Shown here: piece by piece, positions 1 through 7,830 of the stretch
Numbering within the stretch: position 1 is the first letter of the stretch
Layout: the number at the start of each line of letters is the position of its first letter
Source of the DNA: Pseudosulfitobacter pseudonitzschiae
GTDB taxonomy: Bacteria > Pseudomonadota > Alphaproteobacteria > Rhodobacterales > Rhodobacteraceae
Assembly (NCBI RefSeq): GCF_002222635.1
Contig: NZ_CP022420.1
Span: 62,001 to 126,000 of the forward strand
Direction of reading: 5' to 3'
Length of the DNA stretch: 64,000 nt
Translations under genes and position numbers: made by a program
The notes under the pieces: generated by a model
What the model was told of the DNA's origin: nothing
The model's input: the letters and a program-made list of their open reading frames with translations, nothing else
Database searches by the model: none

Positions 1-120
1 ATGCAGAAATGGGCCGATTTGGTGGCCGATGTTGACACGAATAATGAAGACGCCCTGACTGATCTTGCGATGCGGGAAATTTTTAGCAAGGTTGATGCGA
101 CAACCTACGGCGTAAATTGA
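1..120 (+). CDS. dctP: TRAP transporter substrate-binding protein, 3' end only
   Basis: An open frame enters from the left edge and stops with TGA at 118-120, giving about 39 C-terminal residues with a charged amphipathic helix (KWADLVADVDTNNED). It lies just upstream of dctQ and dctM in the same direction. That is the usual order of TRAP operons, where DctP is the periplasmic solute-binding subunit. The assignment rests on context and on the helical tail; the ligand cannot be judged from this fragment. The ATG at position 1 is probably internal. Confidence 0.6.
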   Translation: MQKWADLVADVDTNNEDALTDLAMREIFSKVDATTYGVN

Positions 121-184
121 CCGCCTGCGGGCCTGCGTGCGTCGCAGGCCCACTTTATCCTTACAAGAAAGGCTTGGTTGCAAG

Positions 185-679
185 ATGAATTTGGTTCCTG
201 GGACCATCCGTTGGCTAAACATTGGCACCGCCGTTGCAGCCTGTGTTGCTATGGTGCTGATGATGCTGCACATCACGCTTGACGTAGGAGTGCGATATTT
301 TTTCAACGGGCAGATTGTCGGCACGCTGGAATGGGTTTCGTTCTACTATATGGTAGCGCTCGTTTTCCTTGGGTTCGGCTATGTAGAATACAAGAATGAG
401 AACATTCGCGTCGACCTGTTTGCCCAGTTGATGCCAAAGCGAGTGCAGTTTGGCCTCTACATATTTGCTTGCCTGCTTGGCATGATCTTCTTTGGGATGC
501 TTTTCTGGCGGACTTTGCTTGATGCCATCAGTGCAACCCAGCGCAGCGAAGAAGCGATGAGCAATTTTCGATTCCTAATTTGGCCTGCGCGTTGGACGCT
601 TCCCATTGGCTTTGGGGGCACTTTTTTGGCCGTATTTGCAAACTTTCTGCGCGCGATTGTGCGCCGAGAGGCCCTTTGA
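185..679 (+). CDS. dctQ: TRAP transporter small permease, DctQ family
   Basis: A 164-residue protein with four hydrophobic segments and the DctQ signature region (VGTLEWVSFYYMVALVFLGFGY). DctQ is the small inner-membrane subunit that pairs with DctM in sodium-driven TRAP uptake of organic acids and similar solutes. The frame is open upstream to 137, but the ATG at 185 follows an AAGAAAGG stretch and gives the usual N-terminus of one loop plus the first membrane helix. The gene ends 34 bp before dctM. The substrate is unknown. Confidence 0.88.
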   Translation: MNLVPGTIRWLNIGTAVAACVAMVLMMLHITLDVGVRYFFNGQIVGTLEWVSFYYMVALVFLGFGYVEYKNENIRVDLFAQLMPKRVQFGLYIFACLLGMIFFGMLFWRTLLDAISATQRSEEAMSNFRFLIWPARWTLPIGFGGTFLAVFANFLRAIVRREAL

Positions 680-713
680 TGCAGCCGACCACAAAACTTT
701 CAGAGGGCATGAA

Positions 714-2021
714 ATGAGCAACCTCGATATGGGGATCGCAGGAGTGGTTGCGGCACTTGTGTTAATCGCCATCCGCGTGCCAATCGGTCTGGCGCTTGGC
801 CTGGTGTCAATCGCGGGCGTTGCGGTAATGTTCAACATGAATGTGGCTTGGGGGATGATATCGACCACGCCCTTCGACTATGTGGGCCAGTGGGAACTGT
901 CGGCAGCGCCGATGTTCTTGCTGATGGGATTTATCTGCTCTTCCACAGACATGACACGCGGACTGTTTACCGCCCTTAGGCTATATCTTGCAAGATTACC
1001 CGGCGGTTTGGCGATCACCTCTGTGGCGGCCTGTGCCTTCTTTGCGGCAGCCTCGGGGTCATCGGTAGCGACCGCTGCTGCGATGTCTCGCATGGCTGTG
1101 CCGGAAATGCTTAACAACGGTTATGATAAGGGTTTGGCGACAGGAACGATTGCCGCATCGGGCACTTTGGGGTCCCTTATTCCGCCTTCGATCCTGCTTA
1201 TACTTTATGGGGTCTATGCGCAGGTGTCGGTAGGTCAACTGTTCATGGCGGGTTTTCTTCCGGGCCTTCTGTCGGCGTTTATCTACATCGCGATGATTTA
1301 CATCCGCGTGAAATTGAAACCAGAACTCGCTGGTACAGTGCAGATTGATACCACAGCACAAGAGCGGCGCGATGCGTTTCGCGACGTCTGGCCTTTGCCA
1401 ACATTGATCCTTGTTGTGCTGGGGGGAATCTTTTCTGGTGTTTTCTCACCCACTGAAGCGGGCGCACTGGGTGCATTCGCGGCCACCGTTATTGCAATCG
1501 TGCGACGAAAACTAACCTGGGCAGCCCTGGTCGATGCGGTTTCGCAGGCAATTGTATCTACAGCGTCAATCTTTATTATTTTGATTGGGTCGTTGTTTTT
1601 CACCAGGTTTTTGGCCCTGTCAGGATTTCCGCGGGCTTTTGCGGATGCAATTTTGTCGGTTAGCACGGAAACTTGGTGGATTTTGCTGGCTGTGACGTTG
1701 ATCTTTCTAGTTCTAGGAATGTTGATCGACAGTATCGGCCTGCTTTTATTGACGCTGCCAATCCTTGTGCCACTGGTGAATGAGGCCGATATCAATCCAG
1801 TTTGGTTTGGGATCATCATCATCAAGTTGCTTGAGATTGGATTGATTACCCCGCCGATCGGGCTAAATGTCTATGTAATAAACGGGGCGCTAAACAATCG
1901 CGTAACTTTGCCTGAAATTTTCCGCGGTATCACTTGGTTTGTCGCGATGGATATACTGACCTTGGTCATTCTGATCTCATTTCCGATCATTTCACTTTGG
2001 CTTCCCTCGCTTGCCTTTTGA
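714..2021 (+). CDS. dctM: TRAP transporter large permease, DctM family
   Basis: A 435-residue polytopic membrane protein with 11-12 hydrophobic segments and the DctM-typical stretch PLTLILVV / GGIFSGVFSPTEAGALGAF in the middle. DctM is the ion-coupled translocation subunit of TRAP transporters. The open frame begins at 606 inside dctQ, but the ATG at 714 is preceded by AGAGGG and gives the standard start MSNLDMGIAGV. It forms an operon with the dctP end and dctQ. The region after the stop is taken over by mobile elements, so any downstream operon genes may have been lost. Confidence 0.92.
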   Translation: MSNLDMGIAGVVAALVLIAIRVPIGLALGLVSIAGVAVMFNMNVAWGMISTTPFDYVGQWELSAAPMFLLMGFICSSTDMTRGLFTALRLYLARLPGGLAITSVAACAFFAAASGSSVATAAAMSRMAVPEMLNNGYDKGLATGTIAASGTLGSLIPPSILLILYGVYAQVSVGQLFMAGFLPGLLSAFIYIAMIYIRVKLKPELAGTVQIDTTAQERRDAFRDVWPLPTLILVVLGGIFSGVFSPTEAGALGAFAATVIAIVRRKLTWAALVDAVSQAIVSTASIFIILIGSLFFTRFLALSGFPRAFADAILSVSTETWWILLAVTLIFLVLGMLIDSIGLLLLTLPILVPLVNEADINPVWFGIIIIKLLEIGLITPPIGLNVYVINGALNNRVTLPEIFRGITWFVAMDILTLVILISFPIISLWLPSLAF

Positions 2022-2071
2022 GAACGGCCACTATCAAAGAAAGCCAGCTTAAGACGCAAATATGGCAGTAC

Positions 2072-2201
2072 GGTAGGGTTAGGACCCATTAATCGGACTG
2101 AGGATGTACGTCCCGCGTGAGTAAAATACCCGAACTGACGGGGGGTAAGTATGAGCAACCCTTTCTGGCAGACCGACGCGCAAAAGCAACTGGAGTGCAG
2201 A
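2072..2201 (+). mobile_element. IS5-type insertion sequence, left-end fragment
   Basis: About 130 bp carrying a terminal-repeat-like start (TAGGGTTAGGACCCATTAAT near 2074) and the first codons of a transposase at 2151 (MSNPFWQTDAQ). This resembles the N-terminus MSNPFWLTDEQM of many alphaproteobacterial IS5-family transposases. The frame is cut at 2202 by the terminal repeat of the adjoining Tn402/Tn7-like element, and the rest of the IS is not found on the far side. The boundaries are approximate and the family call comes from the short N-terminus only. Confidence 0.5.
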
Positions 2202-2230
2202 TGTCGCGTAGCCCTTAATTGTGAGATGAG
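2202..2230. repeat. Left terminal inverted repeat of the tni element
   Basis: The sequence starts TGTCGCGTAG and continues CCCTTAATTGTGAGAT. The 17 bases at 2211-2227 occur perfectly inverted at 5400-5416, and the outer 17-18 positions match the right end with two or three mismatches. TGT termini and tandem transposase-binding repeats are typical of Tn7/Tn402-type ends. Confidence 0.8.
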
Positions 2231-2251
2231 AAATCCAACGAAATCAACGGC

Positions 2252-3712
2252 GGGAGTGGACAAAACATGGGGGTCGTCGTCGGTGATCTGGCCTGTGCTA
2301 AGGTAAGCTCTTTGCGAGGGGGGCTGTCATGGACGTACGGATTACAATCGAAACTACCTTCGACAACGGGGAGAAGCGCACTCATCTGCTTGAAGGCATT
2401 TCTCGACCCTACCGGGTGACCTGTCCAGACGGGATCGGGCTGCGCCTTGAGGATGGGAAGAGGGTTGTCGAACAGATTCAGCGGGCAATTCTTTGCGATC
2501 AGGTTGAGGAAATCATCCGAGAAAGCCGCGTATGCCCGGATTGCGCCTCGGTTCGTGCCATTCATGACTATCGCACGCGCGATCTCGACACGCTCTTTGG
2601 CCGGGTTCGGGTCAAAGCCGCGCGCTTGCGCCGCTGTTCTTGTGATGCCAGGTCAGCGGCGGTGCCCGGCGGACCTATTTCTCCGCTGGCCTATTTCTTT
2701 CCAGACCGAGCTACCCCGGAGCTGCAGCGGCTACATGCGGAGCTTGGGTCCCGGCATTCCTTTCGCGAAGCCGCGCGGCTGATGAAAAGCTTCCTCCCCT
2801 GCCATCCGCCCCATCACACCACGGTACGTGACCGGTTGGGAAGAGTAGCCACTGGGCTCGAGAAAAGTCGAAGGGCATCAGGCGATCCCGTTGAAGCACC
2901 GCCCAAAGGTGGTTTGACGGTTTTTCTGGACGGTGCGCATATCCGCTGTCGACCGGAGTATCAGCAGCGACACCTCGATCTTGTGGTCGGTAAGATAGAA
3001 AGTCGCAATATGTGCCGACGATTTGGCTTGGTCGCCAATGCGACGGCATCGCCAGGCAGCCGTATGCGAGAAGAGCTGTCAGACTTTGGATGGAAGCCGG
3101 GCCGTCTGTTGACGGTAATCTCTGATGGCGAGATTGCTCTCCCGAACCTCATACGGAATGCCATGGGTGGCGACGGCCAGGTGAAGCATATCCTCGACTG
3201 GTGGCACATCTCGATGCGGATTCGACATGTCGAGGCCGCCGTTCAGGGTCTGGTCCAGATACCGGGGTTCACTGGAATTCCGGTGCTGTTCCAGCGCCCC
3301 GCGAAAAGCCTCCGCTGGTGGCTTTGGCATGGCAGAGCACGGGTCGCGGAAACTTATCTGAAGGGGCTCATGCACGATTGCACCCGCCTTGCGGAAGAAC
3401 CTCTGGCTGTTCGCACCGCTGCCGCTCGTTTGCAGGCCCGATGCGAGACACTGTACACCTATCTCGCGAACAACATGGAATCCCTTGTCGACTATGGCCG
3501 ACGGTACCGTAACGGGCTGCCCATCTCGTCATCTCGTGCCGAAGGATCAGTCGATGACATTGCCAATGCCCGCATGGGAAAGCGCAGAAGGATGCGTTGG
3601 TCGCCCAAAGGGGCTCACCGAGTAGCCGTCACAAGGGCCGCAGTTCTCGATGGTCGGCTGACCGTCGCAAACAGAAAACGCGCCGCATGACCCCCATCTT
3701 TTGTCCACTCCC
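2252..3712 (+). mobile_element. ISKra4-family insertion sequence
   Basis: A 1461-bp element is bounded by 24-bp inverted repeats (GGGAGTGGACAAAA, then ATGGGGGTC) at 2252-2275 and 3689-3712. They differ at a single base. It carries one transposase gene. It sits 22 bp inside the left end of the tni element and immediately before tniB, replacing tniA. No clear target duplication is visible, which fits an insertion followed by deletion. Confidence 0.8.
2329..3690 (+). CDS. ISKra4-family transposase
   Basis: A 453-residue transposase. Features are an N-terminal region with the CPDCAS zinc-finger-like pair, then TLFGRVRVKAARLRRCSC (a second Cys cluster), and a DDE-type core with LTVFLDGAHIRCRPEY and VISDGEIALPNLI as the likely first and second acidic positions. 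The overall pattern (long N-terminal Cys domain, PLAYFFPDRATPEL motif) is that of ISKra4 transposases. It is intact, starts at ATG 2329, and is bounded by the IS repeats. It should catalyse cut-and-paste movement of its own IS and is not related to TniA. Confidence 0.85.
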   Translation: MDVRITIETTFDNGEKRTHLLEGISRPYRVTCPDGIGLRLEDGKRVVEQIQRAILCDQVEEIIRESRVCPDCASVRAIHDYRTRDLDTLFGRVRVKAARLRRCSCDARSAAVPGGPISPLAYFFPDRATPELQRLHAELGSRHSFREAARLMKSFLPCHPPHHTTVRDRLGRVATGLEKSRRASGDPVEAPPKGGLTVFLDGAHIRCRPEYQQRHLDLVVGKIESRNMCRRFGLVANATASPGSRMREELSDFGWKPGRLLTVISDGEIALPNLIRNAMGGDGQVKHILDWWHISMRIRHVEAAVQGLVQIPGFTGIPVLFQRPAKSLRWWLWHGRARVAETYLKGLMHDCTRLAEEPLAVRTAAARLQARCETLYTYLANNMESLVDYGRRYRNGLPISSSRAEGSVDDIANARMGKRRRMRWSPKGAHRVAVTRAAVLDGRLTVANRKRAA

Positions 3713-3743
3713 CGCCCATTGTTCAAGGTGGAGAGATGGTGAA

Positions 3744-4625
3744 TTGAGGGCAAGGACAACAGAGGAAGACGGTCGGATCGCCCTCATTCAATCAGACATC
3801 TGGATCGGCTTTCCGCGGGCCGAACAGGTGTTGGACCGTTTGCAGGGTATGATCGAAGCGCCGAGGCAAACCCGTATGCCCGGGCTTCTTGTGCATGGCG
3901 CGTCCGGGATCGGCAAGACGATGATCGCCCGCAACCTGTCGCGCAGATATGCACCGGAATATGACCCAGCATCGGGAATTACGCGAACGCCGCTCTTGCT
4001 GTTACAAGCACCGCCGGCACCCGACGAACGGCGGTTCTATCTGCACATTCTGGCGTCCGTCGGGGCACCGGCCACGGCACTGAGCGCGCGCGCTCAAAAT
4101 GTGGCCTCCCTCGAAGTCCGTGTTGTTGCGCTTTTGCGCGACCTTGGCCTGCGGATGATCATGATCGACGAGGTCCACAACCTCTTGGCCGGGACCCACC
4201 GCGAACAGCGCCGCTTTCTCAATGTTCTTCGGTATCTCAGCAATGAACTCGAAGTGTCACTGGTCTGCCTGGGGGTCAGCGAGGCCGTCGATGCCATCCG
4301 TGGTGATATCCAGCTTGCCAGGCGGTTGGATGAACATCACCTGCCGAACTGGCGCGACGATGCCGAGTTCTCGGACATGATCCAAACACTCATTGCGGCA
4401 ATGCCCCTCGAGAAGAAATCCAATCTGAAGGTCAAGTCGCTCAAGCAGATACTTGCACTGACCGGTGGGGTGACCTCGCGCATCTTCGCCCTGATCAAGG
4501 ATCTTGCCATCGACGCCATTGTCACAGGTGAGGAATGCATCACCGATGACGCAATCGCAAAATGGACCCCGGTTTGGTCGCGCCATGCGAACGCCCATCG
4601 CCGGCTCGAGAAGTCCGGGGTTTGA
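3744..4625 (+). CDS. tniB: TniB-like AAA+ ATPase of a Tn402/Tn7-type element
   Basis: About 293 residues with SDIWIGFPRAEQVLDRL (the TniB family start), Walker A GASGIGKT (residues 52-59) and Walker B MIMIDEVHNLL. TniB/TnsC-type proteins assemble on target DNA and hand it to the transposase. The frame is open into the upstream IS, so the true start is unclear. TTG at 3744 follows a GGAGAG stretch; the only nearby ATG (3736) is out of frame. The N-terminus may have lost residues to the IS. It overlaps tniQ by 4 bp, as in intact operons. Confidence 0.85.
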   Translation: MRARTTEEDGRIALIQSDIWIGFPRAEQVLDRLQGMIEAPRQTRMPGLLVHGASGIGKTMIARNLSRRYAPEYDPASGITRTPLLLLQAPPAPDERRFYLHILASVGAPATALSARAQNVASLEVRVVALLRDLGLRMIMIDEVHNLLAGTHREQRRFLNVLRYLSNELEVSLVCLGVSEAVDAIRGDIQLARRLDEHHLPNWRDDAEFSDMIQTLIAAMPLEKKSNLKVKSLKQILALTGGVTSRIFALIKDLAIDAIVTGEECITDDAIAKWTPVWSRHANAHRRLEKSGV

Positions 4626-5413
4626 AACCGCGCCCGCTGCCCAAGACTGTCGCACCTCTGCCAGATGAGTTGTTGTCAGGTTGGTTGTCTCGGCTGGCTG
4701 CGGCCAACTACTGTGATGACGCGGAACTACTGGCCCATATCGAAATCGATACAACTCATGGCACGTCCTTGGACTTCAACATCGACGCGGCAGCGGCATA
4801 TAAAATTTCCGACGCCGCACGAACCGATCCCGATATCGTGCAGTCTTTGACCTTTCCAATAATGACGCCATTAGAGACCCTGCTGACGGCCCGCGTCCCG
4901 TTCCAATCTTGTCAGGAATGCTCTCGGCGGGGCCTTTCGCTCAAGCATTGGAGGCGAGCCTGGGCATTCGACTGCCAGGTTTGCGGGACGAGACTTGTGC
5001 CGACGCTCGGCAAGCCCAGTGGCGAACAGATGCCCGAAAAGCTGATAAATCGTGCGCGCAACGGCGCCGCGCGGCTTGAATACGCCGCGCGATTACGCAG
5101 CTCCAAGCAACTTCGGCGCGCAATGCGCGCGGTCACCTTTGCCATGTCATTAAAGGCCTTCCGCCGGGAACCGTTGTCCGCTCTTCAGAGCCATCGACAG
5201 GAAGTGAGGCTTTTTTGCCTTGCCGCCATTGATGCAGCCCGATCTCGTCCGCTGGTCAAAGCGGCCATCTCGAACTCCCGCATCGACGACTATGCAAGGG
5301 TTGCTCTCTTGCGCGCCTTCGAGACGGAGCCACGTCTGCTTGCTGCGGTTGATCTCATTGCGCAACGGCGCGTGAGACGCATAGGCCCGGTGGCTGTCGA
5401 ATCTCACAATTAA
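4622..5413 (+). CDS. tniQ: TniQ-family transposition protein
   Basis: 263 residues. The N-terminus PLPDELLSGWLSRLAA is the TniQ-domain start, and a zinc-finger-like CQEC...CQVC pair follows at about residues 99-120. TniQ/TnsD proteins select the target site or act as an adaptor between the target and TniB. The TTG at 4622 overlaps the tniB stop (TTGA), a coupled start. An ATG at 4562 would add 20 unlikely residues. It is short for the family (many are 350-450 residues). Its last codons run into the inner right-end repeat. Confidence 0.8.
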   Translation: MKPRPLPKTVAPLPDELLSGWLSRLAAANYCDDAELLAHIEIDTTHGTSLDFNIDAAAAYKISDAARTDPDIVQSLTFPIMTPLETLLTARVPFQSCQECSRRGLSLKHWRRAWAFDCQVCGTRLVPTLGKPSGEQMPEKLINRARNGAARLEYAARLRSSKQLRRAMRAVTFAMSLKAFRREPLSALQSHRQEVRLFCLAAIDAARSRPLVKAAISNSRIDDYARVALLRAFETEPRLLAAVDLIAQRRVRRIGPVAVESHN

Positions 5414-5467
5414 GGGCAAAAAATATCCCCGAACGCGTCGTGTCTCAGATTTAAGGGTAACGCGACA
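5400..5467. repeat. Right end of the tni element, two tandem binding repeats
   Basis: It holds an inner repeat (5400-5416, perfect inverse of 2211-2227) overlapping the end of tniQ, and an outer repeat (about 5439-5467) that ends in ACGCGACA, the inverse of the left terminus. Two repeats at one end and one at the other suggests asymmetric ends. Confidence 0.75.
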
Positions 5468-5468
5468 C

Positions 5469-5747
5469 ATGGAGGCCGCAGCTCTCACAGCAATGCGCCA
5501 CCTTGACGACATCGAGGCATGGTCCGCGCGGTCTGAAACGATAATGATGTCGCTGTCAGGCAAAACACCACCGGCCTTGCGCGCAGTGCTGACGGAATGG
5601 CCACTGGTATCGGCCCCGATGGCTGAAAAGCTGACAGGCGCCAGCAGAGCAGCGGTTCAGCGCAATCTCACCTGGATGGAACAGAAGGGCCTGATCCGTG
5701 AGCTGACCGGGCAGGGGCGGTTCAGGATGTGGCGCGCCCTGAACTGA
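5469..5747 (+). pseudogene. C-terminal fragment of a helix-turn-helix protein
   Basis: 92 codons directly abut the right end of the tni element. The tail PLVSAPMAEKLTGASRAAVQRNL...GLIRELTGQGRFRMWRAL is a winged-helix-type HTH like the C-terminus of DUF1612 / RHE_PE00001-type plasmid proteins. The frame is open leftward into the transposon end, and no N-terminal part is found beyond the left end. It is therefore probably a gene remnant truncated by the transposon. The family call is tentative. Confidence 0.5.
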
Positions 5748-6407
5748 AGGCCCTGAGCGCAGTGTCAGCCGTCAGGCAAAGGCAGGAGGTTCTGTCGCAA
5801 ACTTTGGCGTGATGGTCTATCAGGCAGCGTGATTTGTCGATGAGGTCCGTCAGATGGTGTCGTTCAAAGGTGCTCAGTTTCCGCAGGACGTGATCCTGCA
5901 TGCCGTTTTCTTCTACGTGCGGTACGGTGTGTCATACCGTGATCTCGAAGAAATCCTGGCGGAGCGCGGCGTGGTGGTCGACCACGCTACTCTGAACTGT
6001 TGGGTGGTCAGATACGCCTCGGGTTTGGCCACGGTGGCGCAACGCAGGAAAGCCGCGACGGCTCTGTCGTGGTGCCTAGACGAGACCTATGTGAAGGTCC
6101 GCGGCGAGTGGTGTTACCTCTATCGTGCGGTCGATCGAAACGGCCAAACCCTTGACTTCATGCTCTCTGAGCATCGCGATGAGGCGGCGGCGCTGAGTTT
6201 TCTGGCGCAAACGATTTCGTCGAACGGGCTCCCCCGGGCCTGTGCGATCGACAAGAGCGGGGCGAACACTGCCGGCCTGAAGGGGATGAACGCCGCGCTT
6301 CGAAAGGTCGGTTCCGATCGCTGAATAAGGGTCTATCGTTTCAAATATCTCACGGATGTATTTGACAAGAAGTTTTTGAAGTACGGAGCTCCTTTTTTTT
6401 GGTCGAC

Positions 6408-7625
6408 CTACTGATGTGAAACCGGATTGGCCATTGGCGACCTCTGCTTCCATTTTGTGACGAAGCGGCGGTATACTTCCTCCGCGTGACCGACAGCCTC
6501 TCTTTCCCGATCGCGCACCGATTTGAGGCTGTAGTCGGCTGCTGACCCTTTCGTCCTGCCACCCCGTTTAGAAGGGTACCCTGCGGCCAACTCCAGTTTT
6601 CTCAGCTTCCAGTCCAGGAGAGCAGGACGGCTCCAGATGTACTCTTCGCCCTTCGACAGCATGTGCCAGATGACCACCGTCAGCTTACGCGCTGTCGCGA
6701 CTGCTGCGACTTGGTTCCCGCGCTTTTCTTTGATCCGTTGAAAGAAGGCTCGCAGCGGGCCAGGTGTTCGGGACACCGACCAGGCTGCCTCCACCAGCAT
6801 CGCTCGCGCATGTGATCGACCCTGCTTGGTGATGCGCCCGTGATAGGCAGGCTTGTCACCAGATTGCCGTACCCGGGGATTGAGGCCGAAATAGCTGACA
6901 AGCTTCTCTGGCGATGAAAACCGTCCGATATCGCCAACGGCAGCCAGGACACTCAATGCGACGATCATGTTGACGCCGGTGATAGTCATCAGTTGCTTCA
7001 CCCGCGGTTCCTGGAGTGCTGCCTGTGCAAGATCCTCATCGATCTGCTTGAGGTCGTGACCGAGCCGATCAAGTTCGCTGGCATGGCGGAGGATGACGCG
7101 CTGCTGATCTTCGGCAACAGGTAGCGCCTCAAGCCAGGCCCTTCCGCGCTTTGAGAACAGAGAGCCGGAAAAGGGCGGGATCAGATTGGCATGCAAAACC
7201 GAATGGATCCGGTTTTTGAGACGGGTCATCTGGGAGACCAGTTGCACCCGCTCAGCCACGACGCGACGAAGCCGTTCTGTTTCCTCATCTGGCATCCAAA
7301 CCTCAGGCAGAAACCCACTGGCGTGTAGTTTCGCCAGAACCGACGCGTCGATCTTGTCGGTCTTGACTTTGGCCCAGGCAATAGCGCGCACTAAAAGAGG
7401 GTTGGAGATGACAACCCGGTTCACATGGGGCGACAGCAGTCGCACGATGGCTTTTGTGTTGACCGTCGCTTCCAGAACGATCTCGTCCTCCACATTTAGC
7501 CGCTTTGCAAATTTCAGGATATGCTCGCGCTCAAGCTCCAGGCGACCGGCATCCCTGATCTTGCCGTTCTCCAGGATCGCCACTTGTGCGAAGGTACGAT
7601 GCACATCGAGGGCAATGATCTTCAT
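6408..7625 (-). CDS. IS110-family transposase (DEDD serine recombinase type)
   Basis: 405 residues. The N-terminal RuvC-like DEDD domain starts MKIIALDVHRTFAQVAILE (first Asp at residue 7) and has KTDKIDASVLAKL for later acidic positions. The C-terminal Transposase_20 domain has MTITGVNMIVALSVLAAVGDIGRF and FGLNPRVRQSG, including a helix-hairpin-helix-like region. These enzymes insert circular intermediates at sequence-specific sites with a bridge RNA. The gene appears intact. It starts at ATG 7625 after AAAGGAGCC. Confidence 0.92.
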   Translation of the reverse strand: MKIIALDVHRTFAQVAILENGKIRDAGRLELEREHILKFAKRLNVEDEIVLEATVNTKAIVRLLSPHVNRVVISNPLLVRAIAWAKVKTDKIDASVLAKLHASGFLPEVWMPDEETERLRRVVAERVQLVSQMTRLKNRIHSVLHANLIPPFSGSLFSKRGRAWLEALPVAEDQQRVILRHASELDRLGHDLKQIDEDLAQAALQEPRVKQLMTITGVNMIVALSVLAAVGDIGRFSSPEKLVSYFGLNPRVRQSGDKPAYHGRITKQGRSHARAMLVEAAWSVSRTPGPLRAFFQRIKEKRGNQVAAVATARKLTVVIWHMLSKGEEYIWSRPALLDWKLRKLELAAGYPSKRGGRTKGSAADYSLKSVRDREREAVGHAEEVYRRFVTKWKQRSPMANPVSHQ

Positions 7626-7662
7626 GATTGGCTCCTTTCAATGTTCAAAAACAAGGGAGCCA

Positions 7663-7830
7663 GCGGGCCACACGACAACTACGGATCCGCGCTCGCAGCG
7701 CAACCGGGCAAGTCGAAGGGGCGGCCAGATAACAACTCGAGCTCTCAGCTCATGAGATACTTCGGCCTGCCCGCCATTCGTGCTCCCAACACCCCAATCC
7801 CGGTGGGTCAATTCTAACCCACATCGAGGT
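7663..7830 (-). ncRNA. Putative IS110 bridge RNA
   Basis: This noncoding DNA lies upstream of the transposase, read leftward. A TATAAT (7836-7831) precedes a 5' stem-loop (GTGGGT/ACCCAC, 7822-7803). A first internal loop follows, with outer stem 7772-7764 / 7726-7719, inner hairpin GAGCU-GAG-AGCUC at 7751-7739, and loop strands at 7762-7753 and 7738-7727. A second loop has inner hairpin GCGCU-GCG-AGCGC at 7701-7689. The first loop's strands match the two insertion-site flanks, and the second loop's strands resemble the element's own termini. This is the target-loop/donor-loop layout of bridge RNAs. Exact ends are unknown. Confidence 0.7.

Larger units (their letters stand above)
2202..5467 (+). 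mobile_element. Tn402/Tn7-like transposon, derivative lacking tniA
   Basis: A 3.27-kb segment is bounded by inverted terminal repeats that begin TGTCGCGT. The left repeat is at 2202-2230 and the outer right repeat ends at 5467. It carries tniB (ATPase) and tniQ (target-site protein), but the DDE transposase gene tniA expected between the left end and tniB is absent. An ISKra4-family IS occupies exactly that place. The five bases outside each end (GCAGA and CATGG) do not match, so no target duplication survives and the flanks were probably rearranged. Without tniA the element cannot move by itself. Confidence 0.75.

Noticed and set aside
2252-5413. ISKra4 transposase working together with TniB and TniQ as a new transposition machine
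   Set aside because: The ISKra4 gene has its own near-perfect terminal repeats just outside it, so it is a separate IS; tni ends of a different sequence flank the whole. Kept only as a replacement event.
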